Below are positions 43,877-52,612 of a DNA stretch of 64,000 nucleotides, piece by piece. Source of the stretch: an uncultured Lachnospiraceae bacterium. Its GTDB lineage: Bacteria; Bacillota; Clostridia; Lachnospirales; Lachnospiraceae. The notes below the pieces were generated by a model. The model did not search any database. It had not been told where the DNA came from and worked only from the letters and a program-made list of their open reading frames with translations. Location of the stretch: NCBI GenBank assembly GCA_900318375.1, contig ONKG01000007.1:62001-126000 (forward strand), in the 5' to 3' direction. The position numbers and the translations under genes were made by a program. Position 1 is the stretch's first letter. The number at the start of each line of letters is the position of its first letter.

Positions 43877-44677
43877 ATGATTCTCGCAATCGATACCGGC
43901 AACACCCATACTGTCATCGGATGCATCGACTCTGATGGACAGATTGTCCACATCATGCGGATGGAAAGCAATCATTACAAGACAGAGCATGAGTATGCCG
44001 CAAACATGAAGCTCATCCTTGAACTGAACGGTGTCAATCTGCGCCGGATCGAGGGAGCGGTGATCTCATCCGTCGTTCCTCCGCTCACCATCGTGCTCAA
44101 AAAAGCAGTAAAGATCATCACGGGTGTGGATGCGCTGGTCGTTGGTGCCGGCATCAAGACCGGTCTTCCTATAATGATCGACGATCCCGGTACTATCGCA
44201 GCGGATCTCGTTGCCACCGCAGTAGCCGCAAAGGAATATTATCCTCTTCCCTGCATCATCATTGACATGGGAACTGCGACGACAGTGACCGTTGTCGACC
44301 GCAACGGACGCTACATCGGAGGAGCTATCCTTCCCGGTGTGGGTCTTTCCATGGATGCCCTGACCAAAGGAACCTCTCTTCTTCCCAAGATCGAGATCGT
44401 ACCGCCCAACAAAGTCATCGCCACGAACACTGTGGAGTGCATGAAGGCCGGCATCATCTTCGGCGCTGCGGGCGCGATCGACGGTGTTCTGGACCGCTTC
44501 ACAGACTCCCTGCAGGCGACAGGTGATGAAGAGTGGAGCATTGTTGCCACAGGAGGACTTGCAGGAACGATCTGCCCCTGCTGCAGGCACAATATCACAC
44601 TGGACGAGAACCTCCTTCTCAAAGGCCTTCTCATTATCTGGGAAAAGAACCGGGGAAATCGCAGGAAGACCAGATAA
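43877..44677 (+). CDS. coaX: Type III pantothenate kinase
   Basis: The 266-residue enzyme has the ASKHA phosphate-binding start MILAIDTGNTHTVIG with Asp6, the GAVISSVVPPLT block, the pantothenate-site IDDPGTIAADL, and the second phosphate loop IIIDMGTATTVTVVD (about 129-143), then GGAILPGVGLSMDAL. It phosphorylates pantothenate as the first step of coenzyme A synthesis and needs a monovalent cation. The start at 43877 follows AAGGAGGAG by 6 bases; a frame open from 43805 lacks support. A tandem repeat and a strong terminator follow. In many Bacillota coaX is next to birA or hsp33, which is not the case here. Confidence 0.94.
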   Translation: MILAIDTGNTHTVIGCIDSDGQIVHIMRMESNHYKTEHEYAANMKLILELNGVNLRRIEGAVISSVVPPLTIVLKKAVKIITGVDALVVGAGIKTGLPIMIDDPGTIAADLVATAVAAKEYYPLPCIIIDMGTATTVTVVDRNGRYIGGAILPGVGLSMDALTKGTSLLPKIEIVPPNKVIATNTVECMKAGIIFGAAGAIDGVLDRFTDSLQATGDEEWSIVATGGLAGTICPCCRHNITLDENLLLKGLLIIWEKNRGNRRKTR

Positions 44678-44730
44678 TTCCGCTTTCTGCCGCAGAAACG
44701 GCATAACAGACATTCCGGCAAAAACATATC

Positions 44731-44822
44731 GGCAGAAAAATACCTGCAGAAAGATATTTCAGCAAAGAATCATTCCGGCAGAAAGATACCTGCAGAAAGA
44801 TATTTCAGCAAAGAATCATTCC
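44731..44822. repeat. Two-copy 46-bp tandem repeat after coaX
   Basis: Copies at 44731-44776 and 44777-44822 are identical at 45 of 46 positions; a further partial unit follows. The unit contains GGCAGAAAGATACCTGCAG and TTTCAGCAAAGAATCATTCC. It sits in the 3' region of the coaX transcript, before the terminator. Confidence 0.9.
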
Positions 44823-44830
44823 GGCAAAGC

Positions 44831-44885
44831 AAAACTGCCGCATCGGGCTTGACCACATGGTCTGAAGCCCGGCGGCAGTTTTTCT
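44831..44885 (+). terminator. Terminator of coaX, bidirectional in form
   Basis: AAAACTGCCG...CGGGCTT pairs with AAGCCCG...CGGCAGTTTTT around a 14-base loop. The 145 bases from here to the Mrp stop at 45031 show only small inverted pairs. Confidence 0.82.
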
Positions 44886-45030
44886 TATCAGCATATCAGG
44901 GCAGGGGAAGCGGCCGGATGCGGCGCGGCACTGTTTTTCCCGGAAAGATCGCTCAGATCTGTGAGAGATCTCCTGCTCTTTCCTGATTGATCAGAGCGCT
45001 GCGACAGCTTTCCCGCTCCAGAGCAAATGA

Positions 45031-45849
45031 TCAGATTTGGGGAAGAACTTCAGCCAGACCGCTCATGAAGTCTCCGGCATAATACTCGATCTTTCCTGTA
45101 TCGCAGGCCGCGGTCATAGCCGCATCAATCGGAATACGCGCAACGACAGGGATACCTTCCTTTGCCGCAGTTTCTTCTATGTGACTGTTGCCGAACATAT
45201 GGATTTCTTCACCGCAGTGAGGACATTTGATATAGCTCATGTTCTCGATGAGTCCAAGGATCGGAACATCCATCATCTTTGCCATGCCGACGGCCTTTTT
45301 GACGATCATGCTGACCAGATCCTGAGGAGTTGTGACAATCAGAATTCCGTCAAGGGGCAGAGACTGGAAAACAGTCAGGGGAACATCGCCGGTTCCGGGC
45401 GGCATATCCACAAACATATAGTCCACATCTCCCCATGCGACATCTGTCCAGAACTGCTTGAGAGCTCCTGTGATCACAGGGCTTCTCCAGATTACAGGCT
45501 GCTCCTCGTTCTCCATGAGCAGATTCATGGACATAACCTTGATGCCGGTGACAGTAGTTGCCGGAAAGATTGTAGTTTCATTCGCAGAGAGATCATAGGG
45601 AGTCACGCCGAACATTTTGGGAATACTGGGGCCGGTGATGTCTGCGTCCAGAATGCCTACAGAATGGCCATGCCGGCTCGTCCACAGGGCGCTCATGGCT
45701 GTGACCGAAGATTTACCGACACCGCCTTTACCGCTGACGACAGCGATCATTTTCTTTACATGAGAGCCCGGATTGGGATCAACCTTGAAATTGGGCTGCG
45801 GAGGAGCCATTTTACCGGTATTCGACTTCGGGGTGTTTTCATTGCTCAT
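45031..45849 (-). CDS. Mrp/NBP35 family P-loop ATPase (iron-sulfur carrier)
   Basis: The 272-residue protein has the deviant Walker A GKGGVGKSS (residues 40-48), the ILDADITGPSIPKMFGV switch region, VDMPPGTGDVPLT, and the C-terminal CxxC (IKCPHCGEE) that binds a bridging Fe-S cluster between monomers in this family. It probably carries iron-sulfur clusters to target proteins. It lacks the N-terminal MIP18-like domain of long Mrp proteins. The start at 45849 (MSNENTPKSN) has AAAGGAG about 14 bases upstream; the frame is open further up but the extra residues are unlike the family. It is transcribed alone, convergent with coaX. Confidence 0.93.
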   Translation of the reverse strand: MSNENTPKSNTGKMAPPQPNFKVDPNPGSHVKKMIAVVSGKGGVGKSSVTAMSALWTSRHGHSVGILDADITGPSIPKMFGVTPYDLSANETTIFPATTVTGIKVMSMNLLMENEEQPVIWRSPVITGALKQFWTDVAWGDVDYMFVDMPPGTGDVPLTVFQSLPLDGILIVTTPQDLVSMIVKKAVGMAKMMDVPILGLIENMSYIKCPHCGEEIHMFGNSHIEETAAKEGIPVVARIPIDAAMTAACDTGKIEYYAGDFMSGLAEVLPQI

Positions 45850-46059
45850 AGTATTTGTCCTGCTCCTTTCAGAATTATATTGCAAATTCAAGACCCGTCT
45901 GCGGGTCTTGTGTGCCGGGTGCGGGATGCTCACAGGCATCAGTCATATCTTTCCAGGATGGATACAGCATCCATCTTCTGCCGCACCGGCAGTCTTTTTA
46001 TCATACCTTTTATGAATCACTTTTTCAACTCTTTCCGACCATACCTGCTATACCGGACA

Positions 46060-46654
46060 CTTCGTTTTCCGGGCTTCGCTTTCCGTGCCTCGCTTTCCGT
46101 GCCTCGCTTTCTGAGAGACATGTGTGATCTTCTGACCGCCGCGCCCTCCGGTCGCTTTGCTCCTTCTTCCGCAGTGGTGATCTTTTTCTTTTTAAGCGTC
46201 TCCGTCGCTTCGCTTTTGAAAACCAGTGGTGACCTTCTGACCGCCGCGCCCTCCGGTCGCTTCGCTCCTTCTCCCTCAGTGGTGATCTTTTTCTATTAAG
46301 ACATCTCCGTCGCTTCGCTTTTGAAAAACATTGGTGACCTTCTGACCGCCGCGCCCTCCGGTCGCTTTGCCCCTTCTCCCGCAGTGGTGATCTTTTTCCA
46401 TTGAAGCGCCTCCGTCGCTTCGCTTTTGAAAATCAGTGGTGACCTTCTGACCGCCGCGCTCTCCGGTCGCTTTGCTCCTTCTCCCGCGGTGGTGATCTTT
46501 TTCTTTTTAAGCGTCTCCGTCGCTTCGCTTTTGAAAATCAGTGGTGACCTTCTGACCGCCGCGACCTCCGGTCGCTTCGTTCCTTCTCCCGCAGTGGTGC
46601 TCTTTTTCTTTTTATGTGCCTCTGTCGCTTCTTTTCTTCCCCAACAAAAATGAA
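46060..46654. repeat. Minisatellite: five 105-bp units preceded by 14-bp units
   Basis: From about 46126 five units recur with an exact 105-base period (the string CTTCTGACCGCC ends at 46140, 46245, 46350, 46455 and 46560). Each unit contains GACCGCCGCGCCCTCCGGTC, which can fold back, and CGTCGCTTCGCTTTTGAAAA. Just before lie about three units of TGCCTCGCTTTCCG (14 bp, 46070-46110). Although 105 is a multiple of three, stop codons interrupt the plus-strand frame in copies two and three, so the array is not coding. It fills most of the 970-base gap between the divergent Mrp and NYN genes. Confidence 0.92.
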
Positions 46655-46708
46655 AACCGGCACCTCAGCACAATTATTCACTCTTGCCGGCTGGTTATGC
46701 CGGTGAGA

Positions 46709-46737
46709 TTGTCATGCTTTCATAAAAATGATAATAT
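46709..46737 (+). promoter_or_regulatory. Promoter of the NYN-LOTUS gene
   Basis: TTGTCA (46709-46714) and TAATAT (46732-46737) are 17 bases apart, 82 bases before the ATG at 46820. Confidence 0.65.
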
Positions 46738-46819
46738 GATGGAAGTTCTGCACCGTATGAAGAGAAGCGGTGCCATTCGATTTTTAATGCAATTTTTAAT
46801 GCAGATGAAAGGATATTTT

Positions 46820-48076
46820 ATGGATGATATCAACATCGCAATGCTGATTGACGCGGACAACGTCAGTTCAAAATATATTCCCGGAATCCTGAGCGAGCTG
46901 TCCAAGTACGGGAAGATCACGGTGCGCAGAATGTACGGGGACTGGTCTCAGGACCGCCTTCATTCCTGGCTCAACCAGGCGTCCGGGTATTCTCTGACGC
47001 CGGTCATGCAGCCCAACAATACGCCCGGTAAAAATGCCTCTGACATCGGTCTGATCATCGACGCGATGGACATACTTTACACAGGGGATGTCCAGGGCTT
47101 CTGTATCGTATCGAGCGACGGAGATTTCAACAAGCTTGCCACCAGGCTCCGCGAGGCCGGCAAGGTTGTCATCGGCATGGGCGAAAAAAAGACGCCGGAG
47201 TCCTTCCGCGTCTCCTGTGAACGATTTATTTTCCTCGAGGTCATCAATGAAAGTGAGAGCGACAATGATGATGACGTCGTGACCGTGACCGGAAAGCGGG
47301 GACGAACTTCGCGAAAGAAAAATACGGGCGCACAGCTTCCGGTGCCCGCCGCAGGATATGGAAACAGTTTTCCCTCCGGCAGAAGCAGCGCAAGCGGTAC
47401 AGATTCTGCCGGCAGACGGCGGAAAACTGCAGCAGGAACGGCCGCTGCCGCATCCTCGTATGCAGAGTCTGTCAATCCCTACGGTTCCGCCGGCGGAGGC
47501 TCGGGGACGGCTTCCGGGCAGAGTCCCTATGCCTCTTCTGCCTACGCAGGAAACGGGGATTCCTATGTATATGAAAGCTCCTACAGCTACAGTATTGATC
47601 CGGATTCCGTCAGCGATGAGCAGCTCTTCACTCCTCCGGAGACCATCGAGGCCACGATCGTAAAGATGATCGAGGATAACAATGCGGAGGGGAAGGAGAC
47701 TGGGCTGGGGGAGATCGGCTCCCGTCTTGTCAAGATCTTCCCCGATTTTGACATCCGCAATTACCACTACAGCAAGCTGTCGGAGTTTCTCAAAGACCTG
47801 CCCTCGCTATCTGTGGAAAACCGCGACAACGCAGTCTGGGTATCTCTGAGCAGTTCACCGGACTCCGATATAGAAAGTCAGATCCTGAAAATATTCGAGA
47901 ACCACCACACAGACGATATTTACATCACAACCCTGAAAAAAGAACTGGAGGAGGTCAACGACAAGCTGGATGCCACAATCCGCAAGAGCGGTGTGACCCG
48001 CTTTTCCGTCTATCTCAACCGCATGATTCCCTCCGTACAGGTCAACGGACGGCATGTCATGCTCCGCAAAAACTGA
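46820..48076 (+). CDS. NYN domain (PIN-like) nuclease with OST-HTH/LOTUS domains
   Basis: The 418-residue protein begins with an NYN domain (residues 4-150): IAMLIDADNVS with Asp11 and Asp13, KNASDIGLIIDAMD with further acidic residues, and CIVSSDGDFNKLA. These Asp residues form the metal site of PIN-like RNases. After a Gly/Ser/Ala-rich linker (about 165-265) come an OST-HTH/LOTUS domain (about 278-350: TIEATIVKMIEDN, HYSKLSEFLKDLP) and a second, more diverged winged-helix-like unit (about 355-415). LOTUS domains bind RNA (G-rich or quadruplex RNA in some members), so RNA cleavage or decay is the likely role. AAAGGAT is 6-8 bases before the chosen ATG. Confidence 0.9.
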   Translation: MDDINIAMLIDADNVSSKYIPGILSELSKYGKITVRRMYGDWSQDRLHSWLNQASGYSLTPVMQPNNTPGKNASDIGLIIDAMDILYTGDVQGFCIVSSDGDFNKLATRLREAGKVVIGMGEKKTPESFRVSCERFIFLEVINESESDNDDDVVTVTGKRGRTSRKKNTGAQLPVPAAGYGNSFPSGRSSASGTDSAGRRRKTAAGTAAAASSYAESVNPYGSAGGGSGTASGQSPYASSAYAGNGDSYVYESSYSYSIDPDSVSDEQLFTPPETIEATIVKMIEDNNAEGKETGLGEIGSRLVKIFPDFDIRNYHYSKLSEFLKDLPSLSVENRDNAVWVSLSSSPDSDIESQILKIFENHHTDDIYITTLKKELEEVNDKLDATIRKSGVTRFSVYLNRMIPSVQVNGRHVMLRKN

Positions 48077-48120
48077 CCATTTTCCATGAGATAAAAAATT
48101 GAACTTACTGTATCAAGCTG

Positions 48121-49116
48121 CTAGATCAGGGCAACTTCCTGTGCATGGAGGAAACGCTCAATGCGTGCCCAGTAAGTCTCGGGGTCAACATTGACAGACT
48201 GCACATGGTCGGCCTCCGGGATCCACTGGAATGCCTTCGGGCAGGAGGCCGCCTTGTAGAGGGCGGGCATCATTGCGGGCGGCACGAAGCTGTCAGCCTG
48301 ACCGTGAATAAAGAGGGTCGGTGTAGCGGAACGGGCAACCGCGCGGATGGGTGCTGCCTTCGCGATATCATAGCCTGCACGGACAAGCGCGATAGCACGG
48401 ACACTTTCAAGCATAACCGGCGCGGGGATCACCGCCTCATCCAGGCTTTTGTAAACAAAGGTAAAAATATCCATGGCAGACGTATAGGCAGAGTCAGACA
48501 CTGCCGCCCTGACCTGACCGGGAAGATTGTATCCTGTTGTCATCAGAACAGTGGCTGCTCCCATGGAAATCCCGTGGAGAACGATCTGTGCGTCAGGATC
48601 TTTTTCCAGGACCCAGTCGATCCAGCGCAGAATGTCGCGGCTGTCATCATATCCCATACCGACATAATCACCGTCGCTCCTGCCGTGTCCGCGAAGATCC
48701 GGCAGCAGAACATTCATCCCGTAGCGGTCGCGATAGACAGCAGCATACAGCCCCATGCTGTCGGAGGCGTCCGAATATCCGTGCACACAGATGGCAAAGC
48801 GATGTTCCTCCGCTGCTTCTTTATCGGGGGAAGGATCATTTTCCGCAGGGATATAATTGCCGTGCAGCTGAAGTCCGTCGTCGCCGCGGATATAAACATC
48901 CTCGCGCTTTGGATGACTCTTCATCCATCTGCGGCCGGCCGCATACTCTTTTTCCGAAGGTTGCTTGTCAAGCCGCGGATCGTGTTTTTTGGGAGTCATG
49001 GAGTAATTATAAAAATGTCCCGCCGCTCCGATCAGTGCACCTGTGCCTGCACAGGCACCGGTCAACAGTACCAGCCCCGCAGCGTCGCGCAGACCCTTTC
49101 CGATTCTAGTTGTCAT
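48121..49116 (-). CDS. Alpha/beta hydrolase with N-terminal membrane helix
   Basis: The 331-residue protein has a hydrophobic segment at about residues 12-33 and then an alpha/beta hydrolase domain. VHGYSDAS supplies the oxyanion region, LPDLRGHGRSDGDYVGMG follows, and the triad is Ser184 in HGISMG, Asp275 in HGQADSFVPP and His304 in EADHVQS. The pattern matches the clostridial group related to BAAT/YqkD-type hydrolases, probably esterases or peptidases acting at the membrane surface. The natural substrate is not known. GGAAG lies about 12 bases before the ATG. It ends 44 bases from the convergent NYN gene and follows the sensor gene by 80 bases on the same strand, so the two may be co-transcribed. 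Confidence 0.88.
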   Translation of the reverse strand: MTTRIGKGLRDAAGLVLLTGACAGTGALIGAAGHFYNYSMTPKKHDPRLDKQPSEKEYAAGRRWMKSHPKREDVYIRGDDGLQLHGNYIPAENDPSPDKEAAEEHRFAICVHGYSDASDSMGLYAAVYRDRYGMNVLLPDLRGHGRSDGDYVGMGYDDSRDILRWIDWVLEKDPDAQIVLHGISMGAATVLMTTGYNLPGQVRAAVSDSAYTSAMDIFTFVYKSLDEAVIPAPVMLESVRAIALVRAGYDIAKAAPIRAVARSATPTLFIHGQADSFVPPAMMPALYKAASCPKAFQWIPEADHVQSVNVDPETYWARIERFLHAQEVALI

Positions 49117-49196
49117 AGCTTAGTATTCTTCCTTCCTGATCTGATCGATCGCTTCTCGTACATTCTGACCGGGCGCTCCCGCTATGCTCCGGACAT

Positions 49197-52100
49197 TCAT
49201 ACCCTGAGGGCAACTGTCAGTGAAAAACGGGTCATGCCGGAACTGCTCCGGGCATGAACGCTCCCTCCCATGAGGGCTGCTGCTTCCTGAGCCGCGTAGA
49301 GCACAGGCCGTACAGGTATGTCGGAATCCGTTGCTTTTTCCGTCTCAAAGATAGCCTGCATCCCGCTGCCCGGAATATCTGTCCCGTTATCATCAATTCT
49401 GAAATAGATATTTACAAGGCCGCCGGAGGGGCGGTCCGCACGGCAGTGGACACTGATGGTCCCGCCAGGCCGTGAGCGGTTGACTGCATTCTCAATAATC
49501 TCGCACAGAGCGCTCCTGAGCAGGCCGGCAAAACCGATCACCGCAGAAGGAAGCCTGCTGTCCATTTGAAGTCTCAGACTGATATTTTTCTCTGCACAGG
49601 CAGTCTCCTCATAATCTATGACAGACTGCAGAAATGCAGCAGGTGAAAAAGATTCCTCCCGAAGCGCGCCCTTTCCGCCGGATCCGGTATCTGAGGAATA
49701 AACAGGATCTTCCCATTCATCCGACATCATAATGGAATCAGAGAAATCATCGACAGGATCCGTATCCGGATCTGTCTTCATGGAAGAAAAAACTTTCAGA
49801 CTCTCGGTCTGCGTCATCCAGTCTCCTTCGCGGATTTCCGAAGACGCCGGGAATGTACCGTATGCTCCTGCGCTCCCGGGGACTGCTGCCGCACCGGATG
49901 TGCCTGTGCTCCCCGCGGATACAGTTGCTGCACCTGCCTTGCCTGCGCTTCCCGCGGATACAGTTGCTGCACCTGCCCTGCCTGTGCTCCCTGATACAGA
50001 TACTGCCGCGCCTCCTGCAGTCCTTTTACGGACAGCTGCCTTCCTGTCTGTGTTTAATGCAGATACTCTGCCTGAAGATGCCGCCGTGCCCACAGGGCTG
50101 CCGGCTGTGCCGCCGGCGGGTCTTGCGGCTCCTGCGGAAACAGAGGCGGAAGATCCGTCTGCCGGCGCATAGATAACTGCTTTTTCCAATGCTGCGGAGG
50201 AGTTCAGCGCACCGGCGGATGTCAAGGAGGATCCCATGGATTCCGCGATCTTCACGGGCGCCTGACGTCTGTCTTCCTCCTGCTTCGCTTTTTGAAGCTC
50301 TTCATGCTGTTCCTGAAGCTGTCTGTATTGTTCCTCAAGGAGAACGCGGCGGGCCTTTTCCCTGTTGAGCTGCTGCTCAAGGCTGCGGCTGCGCTCCAGT
50401 GCCTCACGCAGCTGTTCTTCCAGAAGATCGCGGGCACTGCGGGCTTCCTTGACCTGCCTGTCGGCGCGCGCTTCATGATTGCGGATTCTGCGGGCTGCAT
50501 CTTCCTCAATACGCTGACGTTCCTCGGCGATCTGTTTCTGTGCCGCCTTCGACTCTTCCAGCTGACGGCTCATCAGAACACCCCGCTTCTTTTCATTTGC
50601 GAGGTTGTTTTCGATACGTGTCAGTTCTTCGGCATGTTTTTTCTCAGCCTCCTTCATAGACGCTGTGAGTTCACTCTGCTTTCTGACTGCGTTTTCCTTT
50701 GCCTTGCGCAGATCTGCCCGGAGCTGCTCCTGTCCGGCCCGGCTCATTTTCATCGCCCGGTCGACCCGGTTCTCCATATCTCTCTGCGCCGCCTCACGAT
50801 CGTAGTAGAACAAGTACAGGCGCATCGTGCCGTCCTTGTCTTTCACCCGGCGGACCATCAGCTCCACCCGGATTGCCTTTTCCTCCGACGGATCGAAGTT
50901 CTTGATGCGGAAAATACCGCAGGAAACAGCTTTTGCGACCGCAGCTTTGTCCGGACTCATAATGCAGGACGACATCAGCCTGTCACGCGTAATACTGGTG
51001 ATCTCCAGTCCGTAGAGCGGATCCTGCAGGATATTCTTCGTAAATACACTGACGGACACTCCGAACATGGATGGAATATTTTTGCTCGTAAAAAGAACCT
51101 TCGGCCCGGTCCCGGTAATTTTCGCGGCCGGAGATTTAAGCGCGGCGGCCTTCTCTGCCGCACGTTTTCCCCTGCGGTTTCCGCGATAGACTTTTACATC
51201 CCCATCGGCTGCCTCCGGGGCCATCTCAGAACCATCTTCCGATTTATCAGATGAAGTTTTCCCTGTGTTTACGGACGCCGCACCTGCCGCCTGCCCAGCC
51301 TGCTTTCCGGCAGCTTCCGCGGCATCACCCCCGAACACCAGGGTCTGCCGGCTGACACCCGATCCGGCGCCGGTATCAAAGATCACGGTCTTCTGTTCGG
51401 CTCCGCTTCCTGCCTTTCCGACTGCTTCCGCAGCCTCTTTCCCGGCCCTTTCTCCGGGCACAAATGCCTGCTCCCCCTTCTTCTTTACATCGGATGCGGC
51501 ATTTGCATGCGCTGTCTTCTCCTCCATGATCCGGGGAGGATATTCGATCACGCAGACCGCCTCGGGAATCTGCCGCAGAATCTCCGTGGCTGTGTCCAGG
51601 CGGCCCTGGAGCCGGTCTGTCGTCATCTGAAAGCCGGTTGTCTCCTGGAAGACACAATAATAAACGGTGCCGCCGTCCGCCTGATAGGCCGGCGCCCCCT
51701 TCATCCTGTAATAAAAGCTGTTGCCGTCCCGCCGGTAAAAGCGTAAGTTTGCGGTAATACTGCCGCCGTTTTTGCGGGCCTGGGCAATCTCATCATGAAT
51801 CCGGTCGCGGTCCTCCTCCGAGGCCATGAAAAAGGGATTCTGTGCCATTGCCCGCGCAAACTCATCCTGCTTGTAGCGCAGACGATTGGCAAAATACTCG
51901 TTGTAAAAAATCGCCTCCTCCCGCTGACCGTCCAGACAGGCAAGGATCATCACTCCACAGGGGAGATTGGAGACGAAAGCACGCAGCTGCTCCGAACTGT
52001 CGCGCTCCGATTTTTTTGAAAAATGCAAAAATGTGATCTCGAGCCGCTTGCTGCGCCGGCAGATCACCATGGAGCACCGCAGATAAAGTGGCCTCTCCTC

Positions 52101-52379
52101 TTCCCTTGACACGAGATTGACCTCGTAAGCCACTGTCATAATATTATCCGCGCTCGGGGAACTCTTGATGGAGATCAGATCCACATATCGTGCCTCCGCC
52201 TCCTCTTTCACCTTCTTGCGCAGATACTTCAAAACCGCGCCTTCGGACAGAAAGTGATGCATATTCTCCGGTGTGATCCAAACCAGATCCCCCGCCAGCA
52301 TTTTCTGACAGGCATCCGCGTCTCTTTGATCAAATAATTTATATAAAAAATCTTTTCCGAAATCGATGGGAGTTTTCAT
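49197..52379 (-). CDS. Sensor-like protein: NTF2/SnoaL-like, PAS-like, long coiled coil and HATPase domains, no visible H-box
   Basis: The 1060-residue protein has an N-terminal SnoaL/NTF2-like region (about 1-130, FLYKLFDQRDADACQKMLAG), a PAS-like region (about 138-245, NEYFANRLRYKQDEF and FYRRDGNSFYYRMKG), and a second PAS-like or variable region (about 255-540). A coiled coil spans about 540-715 (long KEN/EEQ runs). An Ala/Gly/Ser repeat stretch (about 735-850, GAATVSAGS) precedes a C-terminal HK-type ATPase (about 920-1060) with N-box EIIENAVNRS and G1-like FRIDDNGTDIP. No His-containing DHp helix and no receiver gene are seen, so classic two-component function is doubtful. No membrane helix is evident. 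The ATG follows a TGTTATAAT box by 6 bases without a ribosome site. Confidence 0.75.
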   Translation of the reverse strand: MKTPIDFGKDFLYKLFDQRDADACQKMLAGDLVWITPENMHHFLSEGAVLKYLRKKVKEEAEARYVDLISIKSSPSADNIMTVAYEVNLVSREEERPLYLRCSMVICRRSKRLEITFLHFSKKSERDSSEQLRAFVSNLPCGVMILACLDGQREEAIFYNEYFANRLRYKQDEFARAMAQNPFFMASEEDRDRIHDEIAQARKNGGSITANLRFYRRDGNSFYYRMKGAPAYQADGGTVYYCVFQETTGFQMTTDRLQGRLDTATEILRQIPEAVCVIEYPPRIMEEKTAHANAASDVKKKGEQAFVPGERAGKEAAEAVGKAGSGAEQKTVIFDTGAGSGVSRQTLVFGGDAAEAAGKQAGQAAGAASVNTGKTSSDKSEDGSEMAPEAADGDVKVYRGNRRGKRAAEKAAALKSPAAKITGTGPKVLFTSKNIPSMFGVSVSVFTKNILQDPLYGLEITSITRDRLMSSCIMSPDKAAVAKAVSCGIFRIKNFDPSEEKAIRVELMVRRVKDKDGTMRLYLFYYDREAAQRDMENRVDRAMKMSRAGQEQLRADLRKAKENAVRKQSELTASMKEAEKKHAEELTRIENNLANEKKRGVLMSRQLEESKAAQKQIAEERQRIEEDAARRIRNHEARADRQVKEARSARDLLEEQLREALERSRSLEQQLNREKARRVLLEEQYRQLQEQHEELQKAKQEEDRRQAPVKIAESMGSSLTSAGALNSSAALEKAVIYAPADGSSASVSAGAARPAGGTAGSPVGTAASSGRVSALNTDRKAAVRKRTAGGAAVSVSGSTGRAGAATVSAGSAGKAGAATVSAGSTGTSGAAAVPGSAGAYGTFPASSEIREGDWMTQTESLKVFSSMKTDPDTDPVDDFSDSIMMSDEWEDPVYSSDTGSGGKGALREESFSPAAFLQSVIDYEETACAEKNISLRLQMDSRLPSAVIGFAGLLRSALCEIIENAVNRSRPGGTISVHCRADRPSGGLVNIYFRIDDNGTDIPGSGMQAIFETEKATDSDIPVRPVLYAAQEAAALMGGSVHARSSSGMTRFSLTVALRV

Positions 52380-52385
52380 GCATCC

Positions 52386-52394
52386 ATTATAACA
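52386..52394 (-). promoter_or_regulatory. Extended -10 box adjoining the start codon (possible leaderless transcript)
   Basis: On the minus strand TGTTATAAT (52394-52386) is an extended -10 motif, followed by GGATGC and then the ATG at 52379. No -35 box and no Shine-Dalgarno sequence are visible. Confidence 0.5.
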
Positions 52395-52555
52395 GAGCCC
52401 GGTCCTTTTTTCGCCCCTTTTCCGCCAGTTTCATTTTTCTGATTTTTCCACACTAATTATCTGAGTTCTATATCACATTTCCCAATATTGAATTATCCGG
52501 CGAATTTTTTAGTGTTTATTGCGCTAAAACGTAATTTTTTCTACTCTTTTTGAAT

Positions 52556-52589
52556 ATACTTGTGTTTATGACATTCTGTTCACAAGTAT
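52556..52589. promoter_or_regulatory. Operator-like palindrome upstream of the XRE gene
   Basis: ATACTTGTG (52556-52564) is the exact inverse of CACAAGTAT (52581-52589), 16 bases apart and 24 bases before the XRE start codon. The place and symmetry suit autoregulation by the dimeric repressor. Confidence 0.55.
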
Positions 52590-52612
52590 GCTTATTGTAT
52601 AGGAGATGCCTT

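Noticed and set aside
45037-46299. Plus-strand frame reading through the Mrp gene into the 105-bp repeats
   Set aside because: Most of it is antisense to the Mrp ATPase. The repeat part reads as a 35-residue repeat by chance of length, and stops occur in later copies.
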